Positions 1-8,732 of a stretch of 64,000 bases of DNA are shown one piece after another. Origin of the DNA: an uncultured Lachnospiraceae bacterium (GTDB lineage Bacteria; Bacillota; Clostridia; Lachnospirales; Lachnospiraceae); contig CAJUGD010000008.1 in assembly GCA_910586205.1 (NCBI GenBank), forward strand, positions 1 to 64,000. Direction: 5' to 3'. A model generated the notes under the pieces. It made no database searches, was not told where the DNA came from, and saw nothing but the letters and a program-made list of their open reading frames with translations. Every line of letters starts with the position of its first letter. Position 1 is the stretch's first letter. The translations under genes were made by a program, and so were the position numbers.

Positions 1-23
1 GCCAATCCGATTTGGGATTGGAC

Positions 24-476
24 TCATAAAACAACCAGTTTCACGGATTCAGGTATATAATAACATTCCAGCTTTCCATACGGTTTTCCCATAACTTCAT
101 TGGCAAACCGGGTGGACGGATGAGCCTGAACATGCAGACGCATAGCAGAATCCAAAATCTTCAAAAGAAAGCTAAGCTGCCATGAGCCGTCTTTACGAAT
201 ACTGTTTCCCAAATAGAATCTGCGGTTCTGATCCACCAGATCCCGCAGGCAAAGCACCCCCTCCTCTGTGTCCACCATGGCCAGCCCTTCCTTCTCAATC
301 GGATCCATTCCCGGATTCACGGCCTCTACCATGGAGCCGATCCATTCCTCCGGCTGGTCATTATCCCGGCACACTGCCTCTCCATGCATCTGGTCAATCC
401 CCGCGCCTCCCAAATAATTGCGGCGTACACGGTTTCTTGGCAGATTGATCAATCCCTTTTTCATGTTTTTCACCAT
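24..476 (-). pseudogene. Class I mannose-6-phosphate isomerase, C-terminally truncated
   Basis: The 150-residue product matches only the N-terminal part of a class I (cupin) phosphomannose isomerase, which interconverts mannose-6-P and fructose-6-P. Family features visible are the PNRVRRNYLGG opening, EEWIGS, LLKILDSAMRLHVQAHP (the zinc-binding Q-x-H region) and GKPYGKLECYYI. Homologues continue for several hundred residues after this last motif, but here the frame runs into PESVKLVVL and stops at TGA (24-26). The start at 476 has a good AAGGAGG site and lies 71 bp behind the TRAP binding-protein gene, so it was probably the last gene of that operon. The non-homologous tail plus an inverted repeat (ccaatcc/ggattgg, positions 2-20) suggests insertion or rearrangement just outside the window; a frameshift is the alternative. 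The truncated protein lacks much of the cupin core and is unlikely to be active. Confidence 0.75.
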
Positions 477-547
477 CCTTTTCCTCCTTCTGCTTTTTCA
501 TAATGTACTCTCGGACTCTCTCCATACCATCTTCCCCCAAAATTTCT

Positions 548-1606
548 TCACTTCATACTGCGGACCTGCTCGATCAGATCCAAAAATTGTGCACCGTATT
601 TATGATACACCGGTTCCACGGCATCACTCCACGCCTCCGGATCCTCTAACTCTAAGATTTCCACACCTGCCCGCTCAAGGGCCTGATATGCCTTTTGATC
701 CGCTTTTTCAATTTCCGCCCGGTTATAATCCTGGGTCAGACGGGCCGCCTTAAGTATCACCTGCTGTTCTTCTTCCTTCAGGGCATTCCAGGTAATCTCG
801 CTGATTAGAATCACCCCCGGCGCATAAGTATGGCCGTCCTTTACATAATAGGGAGCCACCTCATAAAATTTATTATAGTAATAGCTTACCGGCGGATTCT
901 CCGCGCCGTCCACACTTCCTGACTGAAGGGCTGTATACAGCTCCACATAGGCAATGGGAACCGCCTGTGCCCCTAATGCGGCTACCGTATCTTCCATAAG
1001 CCCGGAAAGCTGCATCCTGATTTTCAGGTTCTTCATATCCTCAATCCGGGTGACAGGCTGTTCTGTCGTAAAAAAATTCCGCGCTCCCTCATCCAGATAA
1101 GCAATTCCTTTCATTCCCTTTGCGCTTACCTGGATATCATCCAGAATCTCCTGCCCCAGCTCGCTTTCACACACCTTCCAAAAATGTTCCCGATCCCTGA
1201 AAATATAAGGCAGCGCCAATGCGGAAACCATGGGATTCCCGCAGTCTGCCAAGGAAGCGCTGTTGCCCCGGTACAAATCCAAAGATCCCATCTGCATGGC
1301 GCGGTAACACTGTTTGTCATCCCCCATCTGTCCGGACGGATAGATTTCCACCACAATCCGTCCCTGGCTCAGCCGCTCCACCTCATCAGCAAAGTACTGG
1401 GCGGAATCCGTCATAATATGCCCTTCCGGATTCACCTCTCCATAGCAGAGAACCAGATCCGGTTCAGCCTTTCTGCTCTCTTTGTTCCCACTCCCTGACG
1501 GGCTGCATCCGGTAAGAGAACTGCCTGACAGAAGAATGCTCACTCCCCAAAAGGCAAGCAGCGTCCGGATTCCTGTTCCCTTTTGTCCTTCTCCATCCTT
1601 TTTCAT
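548..1606 (-). CDS. TRAP-type dicarboxylate-family solute-binding lipoprotein (DctP family)
   Basis: An extracytoplasmic solute receptor of the TRAP family (DctP/PF03480). These proteins bind organic acids, often carboxylates or sugar acids, outside the membrane. The N-terminus has a hydrophobic stretch and a lipobox ending in SSLTGC, so it should be lipid-anchored. GHIMTDSAQYFADEV, IYPSGQMGDDKQC, ALALPYIF, KNLKIRMQ and the Q-S-G-x-V-D-G-A-E-N-P segment are typical family landmarks. Length (352 aa) is normal. Its ATG overlaps the stop of the response regulator (ATGA), so it is translationally coupled to a kinase/regulator pair. No DctQ or DctM membrane subunit is present; the next gene is an isomerase fragment. 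It may therefore feed a permease elsewhere or, as I infer, act as the ligand sensor for the adjacent kinase. Confidence 0.85.
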   Translation of the reverse strand: MKKDGEGQKGTGIRTLLAFWGVSILLSGSSLTGCSPSGSGNKESRKAEPDLVLCYGEVNPEGHIMTDSAQYFADEVERLSQGRIVVEIYPSGQMGDDKQCYRAMQMGSLDLYRGNSASLADCGNPMVSALALPYIFRDREHFWKVCESELGQEILDDIQVSAKGMKGIAYLDEGARNFFTTEQPVTRIEDMKNLKIRMQLSGLMEDTVAALGAQAVPIAYVELYTALQSGSVDGAENPPVSYYYNKFYEVAPYYVKDGHTYAPGVILISEITWNALKEEEQQVILKAARLTQDYNRAEIEKADQKAYQALERAGVEILELEDPEAWSDAVEPVYHKYGAQFLDLIEQVRSMK

Positions 1607-2826
1607 TGCTTCCAGACCTCAATGGTTGAAAAATACTCCATGTGATACTTTAAATTATCACCGTTAAAATTAAGCTGGCCCAATTTTTTAAACAGGGCGT
1701 CTGCCTGGGAGGCCCTTACCCGCACTCCTGGATTCTGGTTGATCCCGCGCAGAATCGTCATCAGGCTGCGCCCAAAATTCAGCTTCACCGATACATCCTG
1801 ATACATTAACCGCTGCTCCAGCTCCTCTACCAGCCTTACGAAGCTGTCATATGCCGCCTCCCTCTTCTGCCGCGCCAAAAACCGGCTGATCTCCTCCTCC
1901 AAACCGCAAATCCGCTTCATCCCCTCCGTCATTTCCAAAAAGGCTCCTCTTATCCCTTCCCCGGAATACTCACTGATATAGGAAGCCGCTTCGTCATAAG
2001 CGCCTGCAATAAATTCTGCACATCTGCACGTTCCGCTGACGCCACATGCTACGGGAATCTGACTCTCCCCGGCCAGATAATCCCTCGCCCGGCGGATGCA
2101 GCCAGTCAGCTCCGTAAAGGCATCTTCCATAACCCCGTACAGACAAATCGCCATCTGATCCATCCAGATACTGTTGATTGCCTTTACGCCTTTCATATGA
2201 AAATAATTCTTAAGCACCTCCTGGGAAAAAGTTCCCATGGACACCAGCGCCGGACTGGAGATCAGCACTACCTTCATCCATCCCTCACCGATTCCCTGCA
2301 GCTTTAGCTGTTCTTTCAGATCTTTTGCTGATTTTCTCTGAAAAAACAGGTTCCAAAGCAGATCCTTTTCCCAATCCCGATAAAAATCAAAACCTGTTTT
2401 CTGGTCTGTCTGATGAGAGTAGGACACAAGAGCCAGTGAGTCCTCCCGCTCTCTTGCCCTTGCAATCACCTTATCCAGCGTTACCTGAAGCTCAGAATCC
2501 AAGTATGGCTTCAGCAGGTAATCTGTCACCCCCAGCTTTAAAGCCTGTTTTGCATACGCAAAATCACTGTATGCAGAAATAATAATCATCTGGATATCCG
2601 GATACTTCTTCCGGATTTCTTCTGCTGCATTCAGCCCGTCCATACGTGGCATTTTAATGTCTAAAAGTACAATATGAGGCTTGTAATCTTCCAGTTTTTC
2701 CATCAGATCCACACCGTCTGCTGCCTTATAAACTATCTCAAGAAGACTCGGATAGCTCTCTTTAATGATTTTTTCCAAATATTCCCGTTCATATTGCTCA
2801 TCATCCGCCAATATAAGCCGCAGCAT
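1603..2826 (-). CDS. Response regulator, YesN-like receiver plus middle domain, no HTH
   Basis: Partner of the upstream histidine kinase, 15 bp apart. The receiver domain (residues 1-120) has the acidic pair D8-D9, phospho-acceptor D56 in LLDIKMPRMDG, and the conserved K in LLKPYLD. Residues about 130-400 resemble the poorly conserved middle region of YesN-type regulators. Those regulators normally end with an AraC-type double helix-turn-helix of roughly 100 residues. Here the protein stops after EVWKQ, where that domain would begin, and the stop overlaps the next start codon (ATGA), so there is no room for a frameshifted HTH downstream. The output mode is unknown: protein-protein contact, control by an unlinked DNA-binding partner, or a secondarily lost domain. 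The start at 2826 is supported by AGGAGGATGAGAGT-ATG. Confidence 0.85.
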   Translation of the reverse strand: MLRLILADDEQYEREYLEKIIKESYPSLLEIVYKAADGVDLMEKLEDYKPHIVLLDIKMPRMDGLNAAEEIRKKYPDIQMIIISAYSDFAYAKQALKLGVTDYLLKPYLDSELQVTLDKVIARAREREDSLALVSYSHQTDQKTGFDFYRDWEKDLLWNLFFQRKSAKDLKEQLKLQGIGEGWMKVVLISSPALVSMGTFSQEVLKNYFHMKGVKAINSIWMDQMAICLYGVMEDAFTELTGCIRRARDYLAGESQIPVACGVSGTCRCAEFIAGAYDEAASYISEYSGEGIRGAFLEMTEGMKRICGLEEEISRFLARQKREAAYDSFVRLVEELEQRLMYQDVSVKLNFGRSLMTILRGINQNPGVRVRASQADALFKKLGQLNFNGDNLKYHMEYFSTIEVWKQ

Positions 2827-2841
2827 ACTCTCATCCTCCTG

Positions 2842-4251
2842 TCAACCGTCAATTTTGTAAAGCTTCAGAATTATTTTTGTGATTCCATCCGTGCGCTCAA
2901 TCCTCAGCACATCCTTTTGCCGGTAAAAAAATTCCAGTCTCTCTCTCACGTTGTTTAAACCAATCGAAGTCTTTGAAGATGCCGGGTGCGCCTTGCTTTC
3001 CGGCTCCCTCTCTCCGGCCGGAAACCCAACTCCGTTATCTGCCACAACCACCTCCATATGATCCGGCTTCTCCGTAATCAGAATATCTACCTTACCCCCG
3101 CTGACCCGGTCTTTTAGTCCATGCTGAATACTGTTCTCCACCAAAGGCTGCAGCGTAAGGGGAGGTATCATAAAAGGATCATCCGAAAATGATTTCCGCA
3201 CGTCCAGGCAAAACCGGATCCTGCCCTTTAAATGCAGCTTTTGAATATACAGATAAGCCTGCAAAAGCTCGATTTCCTCATCCAGAGGAATGGCTTTTGT
3301 CTTGATCTCTATACTGCTGCGCAGGATCTGAGAAATAGACTTTACCAGCTGAATGGCTGTATCCTGCTCTCCCATCTGAACGCTGCGGATCACCAGGCTT
3401 AAGGTATTAAACAGGAAGTGAGGATTCATCTGCATCTGCAGCTCCCGGATCTTGGCCTCTGCTAAGCGTTCCTTCATTTGGTATGTCTCGTTTAGTTCTG
3501 TGATCATATTGCGGATGGTATGCTTCATCTGATCAAATGTGCCGGAAACCTGGTTCAATTCCTCAAAAGCCGTTTCCTCAATATCCTGCACCTGAAAATT
3601 CTTGTTTGCGATCTCCCTGGCTGCACAGGTAAGACGGCTGATGGACTTTAACATATTCCGGCTCACGCAGTAATTCACCGACAAAGTAAAAATACACCCT
3701 GCAATCAAAACCAGGTTCATCAAAATGTTGATCACCTTCAGCTGCCTGCTGTAATCCTCAAAGGCTGTGTTTAAATACTCCAGATAGCGGCTCACCAACT
3801 GATTTAAACACCGTTCAATCTCCAGATCCACCTCATCCAAAATACTCACATCTCCCGGGCTGTACAGACTGTCCGGCCGAATATAGGAATCAGCCAAAGC
3901 CTGATGATGCATTACCACCTGACAGACGATCCGATACATCATTTTACACTGCCGATCACTCTTCATCTTTCCCGAAAGCTCCGAAAGATGTGTATTGAGA
4001 CGTTCACAATTTTCGTAATATTTTTCCAAAACCGTGTATTCACGGCTTTTCATATATAACTTAAAACTGTTTTTTCGATCATTATTCATCACAGAAAGCT
4101 CATTTACCTGCCGGTAATCCTGCAGCAGCCCGTTGTATCTGCTGGATGCTCCTGCATTCACTAAAACATTTGCCAAAATAAATACGCAGGTAAAGGTTAT
4201 CAGCACAAAATAGCTGCGGCGTATTGCACTGCGAATGGATTTCATACACAT
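2842..4251 (-). CDS. Membrane sensor histidine kinase, YesM/LytS type
   Basis: A membrane sensor kinase of the His_kinase (PF06580) class. One transmembrane helix lies near residues 14-34 and a second near 173-196, enclosing an extracellular sensor domain of about 140 residues. A HAMP-like linker follows, then a coiled segment leading to the phospho-acceptor motif MQMNPHFLFNTL (His about residue 279). The C-terminus has an HATPase domain with N box ENSIQHGL and DNGVGFP plus GLNNVRERL boxes. It is the first gene of a kinase, regulator, TRAP binding-protein operon. In related systems the extracellular domain senses a ligand-loaded binding protein; that role here is inference from position. The start could be ATG at 4251 or the in-frame ATG at 4245; a G-rich site (CCGGGGGAAA) precedes both. 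Confidence 0.88.
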   Translation of the reverse strand: MCMKSIRSAIRRSYFVLITFTCVFILANVLVNAGASSRYNGLLQDYRQVNELSVMNNDRKNSFKLYMKSREYTVLEKYYENCERLNTHLSELSGKMKSDRQCKMMYRIVCQVVMHHQALADSYIRPDSLYSPGDVSILDEVDLEIERCLNQLVSRYLEYLNTAFEDYSRQLKVINILMNLVLIAGCIFTLSVNYCVSRNMLKSISRLTCAAREIANKNFQVQDIEETAFEELNQVSGTFDQMKHTIRNMITELNETYQMKERLAEAKIRELQMQMNPHFLFNTLSLVIRSVQMGEQDTAIQLVKSISQILRSSIEIKTKAIPLDEEIELLQAYLYIQKLHLKGRIRFCLDVRKSFSDDPFMIPPLTLQPLVENSIQHGLKDRVSGGKVDILITEKPDHMEVVVADNGVGFPAGEREPESKAHPASSKTSIGLNNVRERLEFFYRQKDVLRIERTDGITKIILKLYKIDG

Positions 4252-4346
4252 ATTTTCCCCCGGAGATTCTCTGTCAAAACTATTCTACACTATTTCCGGC
4301 AATTTTTAAAGCACATATATATACGTTTACACAAAATCTTGAAAAT

Positions 4347-4381
4347 CAAAAAAGCCGCCTATCTCTTTCAGATAAACGGCT
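4347..4381 (-). terminator. Rho-independent terminator after the wall-binding-repeat gene
   Basis: On the minus strand AGCCGTTTATCT pairs with AGATAGGCGGCT across a five-base loop, followed by a run of six T. It lies 26 bp after the stop of the 4407-5129 gene and before the kinase operon, so it separates the two transcripts. Confidence 0.85.
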
Positions 4382-4406
4382 CGTATTCAATCTGTTTTCC
4401 TCATCA

Positions 4407-5129
4407 CTAACGGATACAATTCTCTATAAACTCATCTGTTGTGGCAAACTCCCGGCCAGGTCCTCCTAAAAAGATCACCATACGCATATCCTTATCTGTG
4501 AAATTGGTATAAAAATCAATGGAAACCTTTTCCTGCTTTACTGTTCCCTGATATAGATAATAGTTCCAGGCACCTGTCGAAAACGTCTTCGTTGAGGAGG
4601 AAACCAATGTTATCATATCCGAATATTCTGACATAATCCCTGTCACTGCCAGATCGCTTATCTCCTTCAGATATTGCTCGCCCAGGACAGACTTTACATA
4701 GGAAATATCCTCCTCCTGCATGGAAATAATCAGAATGCCCTGAACAGAATCCTTGTTTTCAGAGAGTTCAATGGTTCCGTCTTCATCATTCCGGACACAA
4801 TCATACCCATTGGGAACGATTACCTTAGTGCCAGGCAATACTTCCTCTGTGGCCTTTTCCTGCACCACTCCGTCTACCGTCCAGGCTCCGCTTTCATCAA
4901 CCGTATAGCCGTCCGGCGTTGTAGCTGAGGTCAGGCAATATCCCTGAGAGTTGAAATAATAACTTCTGCCTCCTACCCAATACCATCCATCAGACAGATA
5001 GCTTCCGTCTGTATTCTGGTAAAACCAGCCTTTAGCATCCTGCTTCCACTCCCCTGCAAAGCTGCAAAAAGAAGCTGACAAGGCCAGACCTGCCGCCAAT
5101 ACCATAGTTACGATGTTTCTTCTCCTCAT
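4407..5129 (-). CDS. Secreted protein with cell-wall/choline-binding-type repeats
   Basis: A 240-residue exported protein. Residues 1-25 form a signal peptide (RRR start, hydrophobic core, cleavage near SFAG). Residues 27-75 carry two or three aromatic repeats of the CW_binding_1 type (GEWKQDAKGWFYQNTDGSY, SDGWYWVGG, RSYYFNSQGY). Such repeats usually bind choline-bearing or other wall polymers. The remaining C-terminal part, about 150 residues, has no motif I recognise; it looks like a globular alpha/beta domain (LIISMQEEDISYVKSVLGEQ, WNYYLYQGTVKQEKVSIDF). The gene is monocistronic: it has its own extended -10 promoter at 5270-5278 and a terminator at 4347-4381. AGGAGGGTATGTATC-ATG supports the start. 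Function unknown; a surface-retained accessory protein is the most I can say. Confidence 0.8.
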   Translation of the reverse strand: MRRRNIVTMVLAAGLALSASFCSFAGEWKQDAKGWFYQNTDGSYLSDGWYWVGGRSYYFNSQGYCLTSATTPDGYTVDESGAWTVDGVVQEKATEEVLPGTKVIVPNGYDCVRNDEDGTIELSENKDSVQGILIISMQEEDISYVKSVLGEQYLKEISDLAVTGIMSEYSDMITLVSSSTKTFSTGAWNYYLYQGTVKQEKVSIDFYTNFTDKDMRMVIFLGGPGREFATTDEFIENCIR

Positions 5130-5269
5130 GATACATACCCTCCTGACTGTTTTAAGTATTTCTTCTCATACCATGTCCACAAATCTCCTGCTGCGCCTTT
5201 GGCTTGTATTCACCAGGTGTACAGGCATTGCTCCCGCTAAGCTCGTGAAATACCTTGCTAAGTATTCTT

Positions 5270-5278
5270 ATTATACCA
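5270..5278 (-). promoter_or_regulatory. Extended -10 promoter of the wall-binding-repeat gene
   Basis: Minus-strand TGGTATAAT is a full extended -10 element. No good -35 is visible at 17 bp, which is usual for this promoter class. It lies about 140 bp ahead of the 5129 start, in the gap after the ABC binding-protein gene. Confidence 0.6.
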
Positions 5279-5308
5279 TACATTTCATAAATAAAAACCC
5301 CCTTTTTT

Positions 5309-6823
5309 TCATTTTAAAGCCTTATAATCTTCATCCGTATAATCCTTCTTTGGATCCCAGTTAGAAAACTCAAATACCCCATAATCCATTCCAACTGCTT
5401 CACTGGCCCTTTTCCACTCCTCTGTAGATGCATCTGCCAGCTTCTTTAACTCATTTTTATAATCCGCAATACTCTGCGCCATGACTCCCTGAACAATTGC
5501 CCCTAAACTTGGCTGCACATCCTTTACCTCTGCATAAAAATCATAAGCCTTCTCATCCCTGGTTGTGGCAGTGGGAACAATCTTTGTGGTCTCATTGGCA
5601 ATCGTATAATACTGCTTCATAATCTCATTAGTCATATATTTCTCATTAATGACAGGAATCACCGACACAAAGGTTCCATCCTCCACACACCCGGACTGAT
5701 AGCCGAATTCCTCGCTGTACAGAGCCATCAGATATTCTGCTGCCTCCTTGGGATGCTTCGATTGGCTATAAAGCCCCATCCATGGAGACAACTCCCCCTG
5801 CTGCACATAGGTATCCTTCATCCCATCCGGAACAGGAACTGCCATAACCCCATAATTTAAATCTGGATAGCTCTCCCCCCACTGGGCAATACACCACATT
5901 CCCTGACAGAGAAATCCTGCCTGTCCCTGGGCAAACATCTCTCTTGCCTCCGGAGCGCTGATATTGACTGTATCCGGATGAATGCTTCCGTCCTGTACAA
6001 GCTGGGAAATCAGTCCCATAGCCTTTATCATGGCCTCACTGTCATAGGGCGCTCTTCCCCCATCCGTCAAAACCTTAGTGGTGGCAGCTATCTTTCCTCC
6101 TGCGGCAGCCGCTAAGGAGCGGGCCATAACGTCCAGACGGTTAATCTGCTTTCCTCCGTCAATCAGACCGTATACGCTTCCCTTTCCATACTCTGTTATC
6201 TTTTTGCAGGCTTCGGCAAATTCCGAATATGTCTCCGGCGTTTTCTCCACCCCTGCCTGTTTTAACACATCTTTATTGTAGAAAAACAGACATTGAATCG
6301 TGGGCATAACTTCTGTGATTGTATACCAGTCCTCTCCTTTGTGAGTAACCCCTTCCCCAAAAGACATGGGATCAAATGTTTTCTCAAAATCCTCTGTCAC
6401 ATAGGGATTCAGCGGCTGAAACCAGTTTTCCTCCAAAGCGGTATTTAATGTCATGCCCACTGGAATGGGGAACAGATCCGGCCCTTCTCCTGACTTTATC
6501 ATGGTCACAATGGTATTTTTAAACTGATCTACCGTCAGCATGGTATACTCAATAGTAATGTCAGGATGAGCCTCCATATATTTTTTATGAAATTCTTCCC
6601 GGCGCTGGACCGACCCGTCGCTCCAATCCACTACCCGAATGGTAACTTTCCCGTCAGGACCGCTTTCTGCCGCCCCGGCCCCTGCCTTTGCCTCTCCTGC
6701 GCCCAAAACCTGATTCCCGGCCGGTTCTCCCTCAGAACGTATGCCCGGCATGGCACATCCTCCCAATACAGACACTGCCATGATTCCTGCCAATACTGCT
6801 GCCGTTAAACCTTTCCGCTTCAT
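5309..6823 (-). CDS. ABC transporter sugar-binding lipoprotein (family 1)
   Basis: A carbohydrate-binding lipoprotein (SBP_bac_1) that presents a ligand to the permease pair encoded just upstream. Signal peptide and lipobox VSVLGGC are at residues 13-23. The core shows the family pattern: VDWSDG, HPDITIEYTMLTVDQFKNTI, GEGPDLFPIP, WYTITEVMPTIQCLFFYNKD, and MFAQGQAGFLCQGMW. At 504 residues it is longer than many maltose-type receptors. Start supported by GCAGGAGGATATTT-ATG. It is the last gene of the sulfatase/permease/permease/receptor operon (70 bp after the second permease gene). The likely ligand is a sulfated or desulfated glycan fragment, inferred only from the co-transcribed sulfatase. 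Confidence 0.88.
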   Translation of the reverse strand: MKRKGLTAAVLAGIMAVSVLGGCAMPGIRSEGEPAGNQVLGAGEAKAGAGAAESGPDGKVTIRVVDWSDGSVQRREEFHKKYMEAHPDITIEYTMLTVDQFKNTIVTMIKSGEGPDLFPIPVGMTLNTALEENWFQPLNPYVTEDFEKTFDPMSFGEGVTHKGEDWYTITEVMPTIQCLFFYNKDVLKQAGVEKTPETYSEFAEACKKITEYGKGSVYGLIDGGKQINRLDVMARSLAAAAGGKIAATTKVLTDGGRAPYDSEAMIKAMGLISQLVQDGSIHPDTVNISAPEAREMFAQGQAGFLCQGMWCIAQWGESYPDLNYGVMAVPVPDGMKDTYVQQGELSPWMGLYSQSKHPKEAAEYLMALYSEEFGYQSGCVEDGTFVSVIPVINEKYMTNEIMKQYYTIANETTKIVPTATTRDEKAYDFYAEVKDVQPSLGAIVQGVMAQSIADYKNELKKLADASTEEWKRASEAVGMDYGVFEFSNWDPKKDYTDEDYKALK

Positions 6824-6894
6824 AAATATCCTCCTGCTTGCATGTCATTTATTTCTGTATTCTCTCCGTTTTTCGTCTCAAATCTCTTTCATCC

Positions 6895-7737
6895 TCAGCT
6901 CTTTACAGCCCCTGCAATTCCCTCCACAAAATACTTCTGAAGAAAAATAAACAAAAGAATCACCGGCACCACCGCAATGGTTCCTCCTGCCGCAATCCCT
7001 GTCCAGTCAACCGTATTTTCCCCCTTAAAAGCATACAAGCCTACGGCAAGGGTTCTGGAAGCCGGATTGTTCAAGGTCAAAACAAGGGGAAGCATAAATG
7101 CATTCCATGTCCAGATCGTTTCCATGATCACCACTGTAGTGGCAATTGGCTTGGAAAGCGGCATCATAATACTGAAAAATGTCCGAAAGTAATTGCATCC
7201 GTCTACCCTGGCCGCCTCCTCCAGCTCCTTGGGCACGGACTGAAAAAAGCTGGTAAACAAAAGGAGAAAAATCACGTGCGCCCCTCCTGCCTGGGCCAAT
7301 ACCAGTCCTGTCTTCGTTCCCACCAGATTCATACTCTTTACCACCTCATAAGTGGGAATAATAGTGCTTACCAAAGGGATGGCAATGCTTCCTAAAAAGA
7401 TTCCCATAATCGCCTTTTTCCCCACAAAATGATACCGTCCCATGGCATATCCTGCCTGCATGGTCATAATCAGCACAATAATCACTGCAAAGACTGTAAC
7501 AATCACTGTGTTAATAAAATAAACGCTGAAATTAGCCTTTTCCCATATCCGCAGAACATTGTCCAGTGTCGCTTCCCGAGGCCAAAGCCCCAGACGATTG
7601 CGGAAAAATTCCGGCTGGCTTTTAAAAGAAGCTGACACCATCCATAAAAACGGATAAATCCAAATAATCCCCAACAAAGCCAACAGACCATGAGTACACA
7701 ATGCCTTTATCCTTCTGACAGTTCTTTCCTGATTCAT
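6895..7737 (-). CDS. ABC sugar transporter permease, MalG type
   Basis: Inner-membrane permease subunit of a carbohydrate ABC importer, about 280 residues with six predicted helices. The cytoplasmic EAA loop reads EEAARVDGCNYF and is the contact site for the ATPase. The WIYPFLWMVSASFKS opening is characteristic of MalG-like subunits. An in-frame ATG lies upstream at 7776, but the ATG at 7737 is the better start: GGAGGTGTAAGA stands directly before it, and the longer form would overlap the previous gene by 20 bp. The C-terminus KYFVEGIAGAVKS is the usual family ending. It pairs with the 7757-8698 permease. No ATPase gene is present in the operon, so a shared MsmX-type ATPase encoded elsewhere probably powers it. 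Confidence 0.9.
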   Translation of the reverse strand: MNQERTVRRIKALCTHGLLALLGIIWIYPFLWMVSASFKSQPEFFRNRLGLWPREATLDNVLRIWEKANFSVYFINTVIVTVFAVIIVLIMTMQAGYAMGRYHFVGKKAIMGIFLGSIAIPLVSTIIPTYEVVKSMNLVGTKTGLVLAQAGGAHVIFLLLFTSFFQSVPKELEEAARVDGCNYFRTFFSIMMPLSKPIATTVVIMETIWTWNAFMLPLVLTLNNPASRTLAVGLYAFKGENTVDWTGIAAGGTIAVVPVILLFIFLQKYFVEGIAGAVKS

Positions 7738-7756
7738 TCTTACACCTCCATAGCCT

Positions 7757-8698
7757 TTATTCATGCATCCTGCCAAGACGGCTCTTGACCATATTCATAA
7801 CTGTTCCTGCACCAATCACCACTGCACCGAAGAACAATGCCGCCGCACTGGCATACCCTAATCTTGGCATTCCGATCTCACTGGAAAATGCACTTCGATA
7901 GACATAAGTGGCAATCACATCTGTGGCATAAAACGGCCCTCCCTCTGTCATGGTCTTCACAATGTCAAAGACCTTTAAAGAGTTAATTGCGCAGAGAATT
8001 GCAATAATCCCTCCAACCGGCGCAATCAGGGGCAGAACAATGTGAAAAAAGGTCTGTCTCCGGTTAGCCCCGTCCACAGTCGCTGCCTCATACACATCCT
8101 TTGATACGCCCTGCAGTCCTGCCAGCCAGTATATCATATAGGTCCCGCAGTCCTTCCACAGAGAAATCAACACCAGAGTGGGCATTGCATATTTGGCATT
8201 TCCCAGGAAATTAATGGGTGCATCAATCAAATGTAGAGTCATCAGCACATGGTTTACCGGCCCCTGAACTCCAAGAATAAAAATCATAATAATTCCTACT
8301 ACAGAAGCAGTCGTTACTACAGGAATAAAATACATGGTCCGATAAGCAGATCTGCCTTTCATCTTCTCATCATTCAGCATATAGGCCAGAAAGAGAGAGA
8401 CAGCCAGCTCTAACGGCACAATCATCAGCGTATATCGAAAGCTGTTGACAAATGCATTCCAAAACAACTCGTCATGAAGCAGCTCCCGATAATTCTTCAG
8501 CCCCACAAACACAGCATTGCTGGTCAGTCCTGACCAATCTAACAATGAGTACTGGATACTGCACAAAATCGGATATCCCTGAAACAGAATGTAAAAGATT
8601 ACTGCCGGCGCCATAAAGAGCCAGCACCATCCGTTTAAGACAAGCCACTCTTTTCTCCTGTTTCTCTTTGTGATTGCCAATACCTCCTGATTCATCAT
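7757..8698 (-). CDS. ABC sugar transporter permease, MalF type
   Basis: Second permease subunit of the same importer, 313 residues with six predicted helices (for example PAVIFYILFQGYPIL and FIPVVTTASVVGIIMIFI). The EAA loop is YEAATVDGANRRQTFF. Start codon ATG-ATG at 8698 is preceded by AAGGAGATGGCTT. It lies 34 bp after the sulfatase stop and 19 bp before the chosen start of its MalG-type partner, consistent with one operon under the control of the divergent AraC regulator at 10398. Confidence 0.9.
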   Translation of the reverse strand: MMNQEVLAITKRNRRKEWLVLNGWCWLFMAPAVIFYILFQGYPILCSIQYSLLDWSGLTSNAVFVGLKNYRELLHDELFWNAFVNSFRYTLMIVPLELAVSLFLAYMLNDEKMKGRSAYRTMYFIPVVTTASVVGIIMIFILGVQGPVNHVLMTLHLIDAPINFLGNAKYAMPTLVLISLWKDCGTYMIYWLAGLQGVSKDVYEAATVDGANRRQTFFHIVLPLIAPVGGIIAILCAINSLKVFDIVKTMTEGGPFYATDVIATYVYRSAFSSEIGMPRLGYASAAALFFGAVVIGAGTVMNMVKSRLGRMHE

Positions 8699-8732
8699 AA
8701 GCCATCTCCTTTCCTGATCTGCTTATCTTTCC

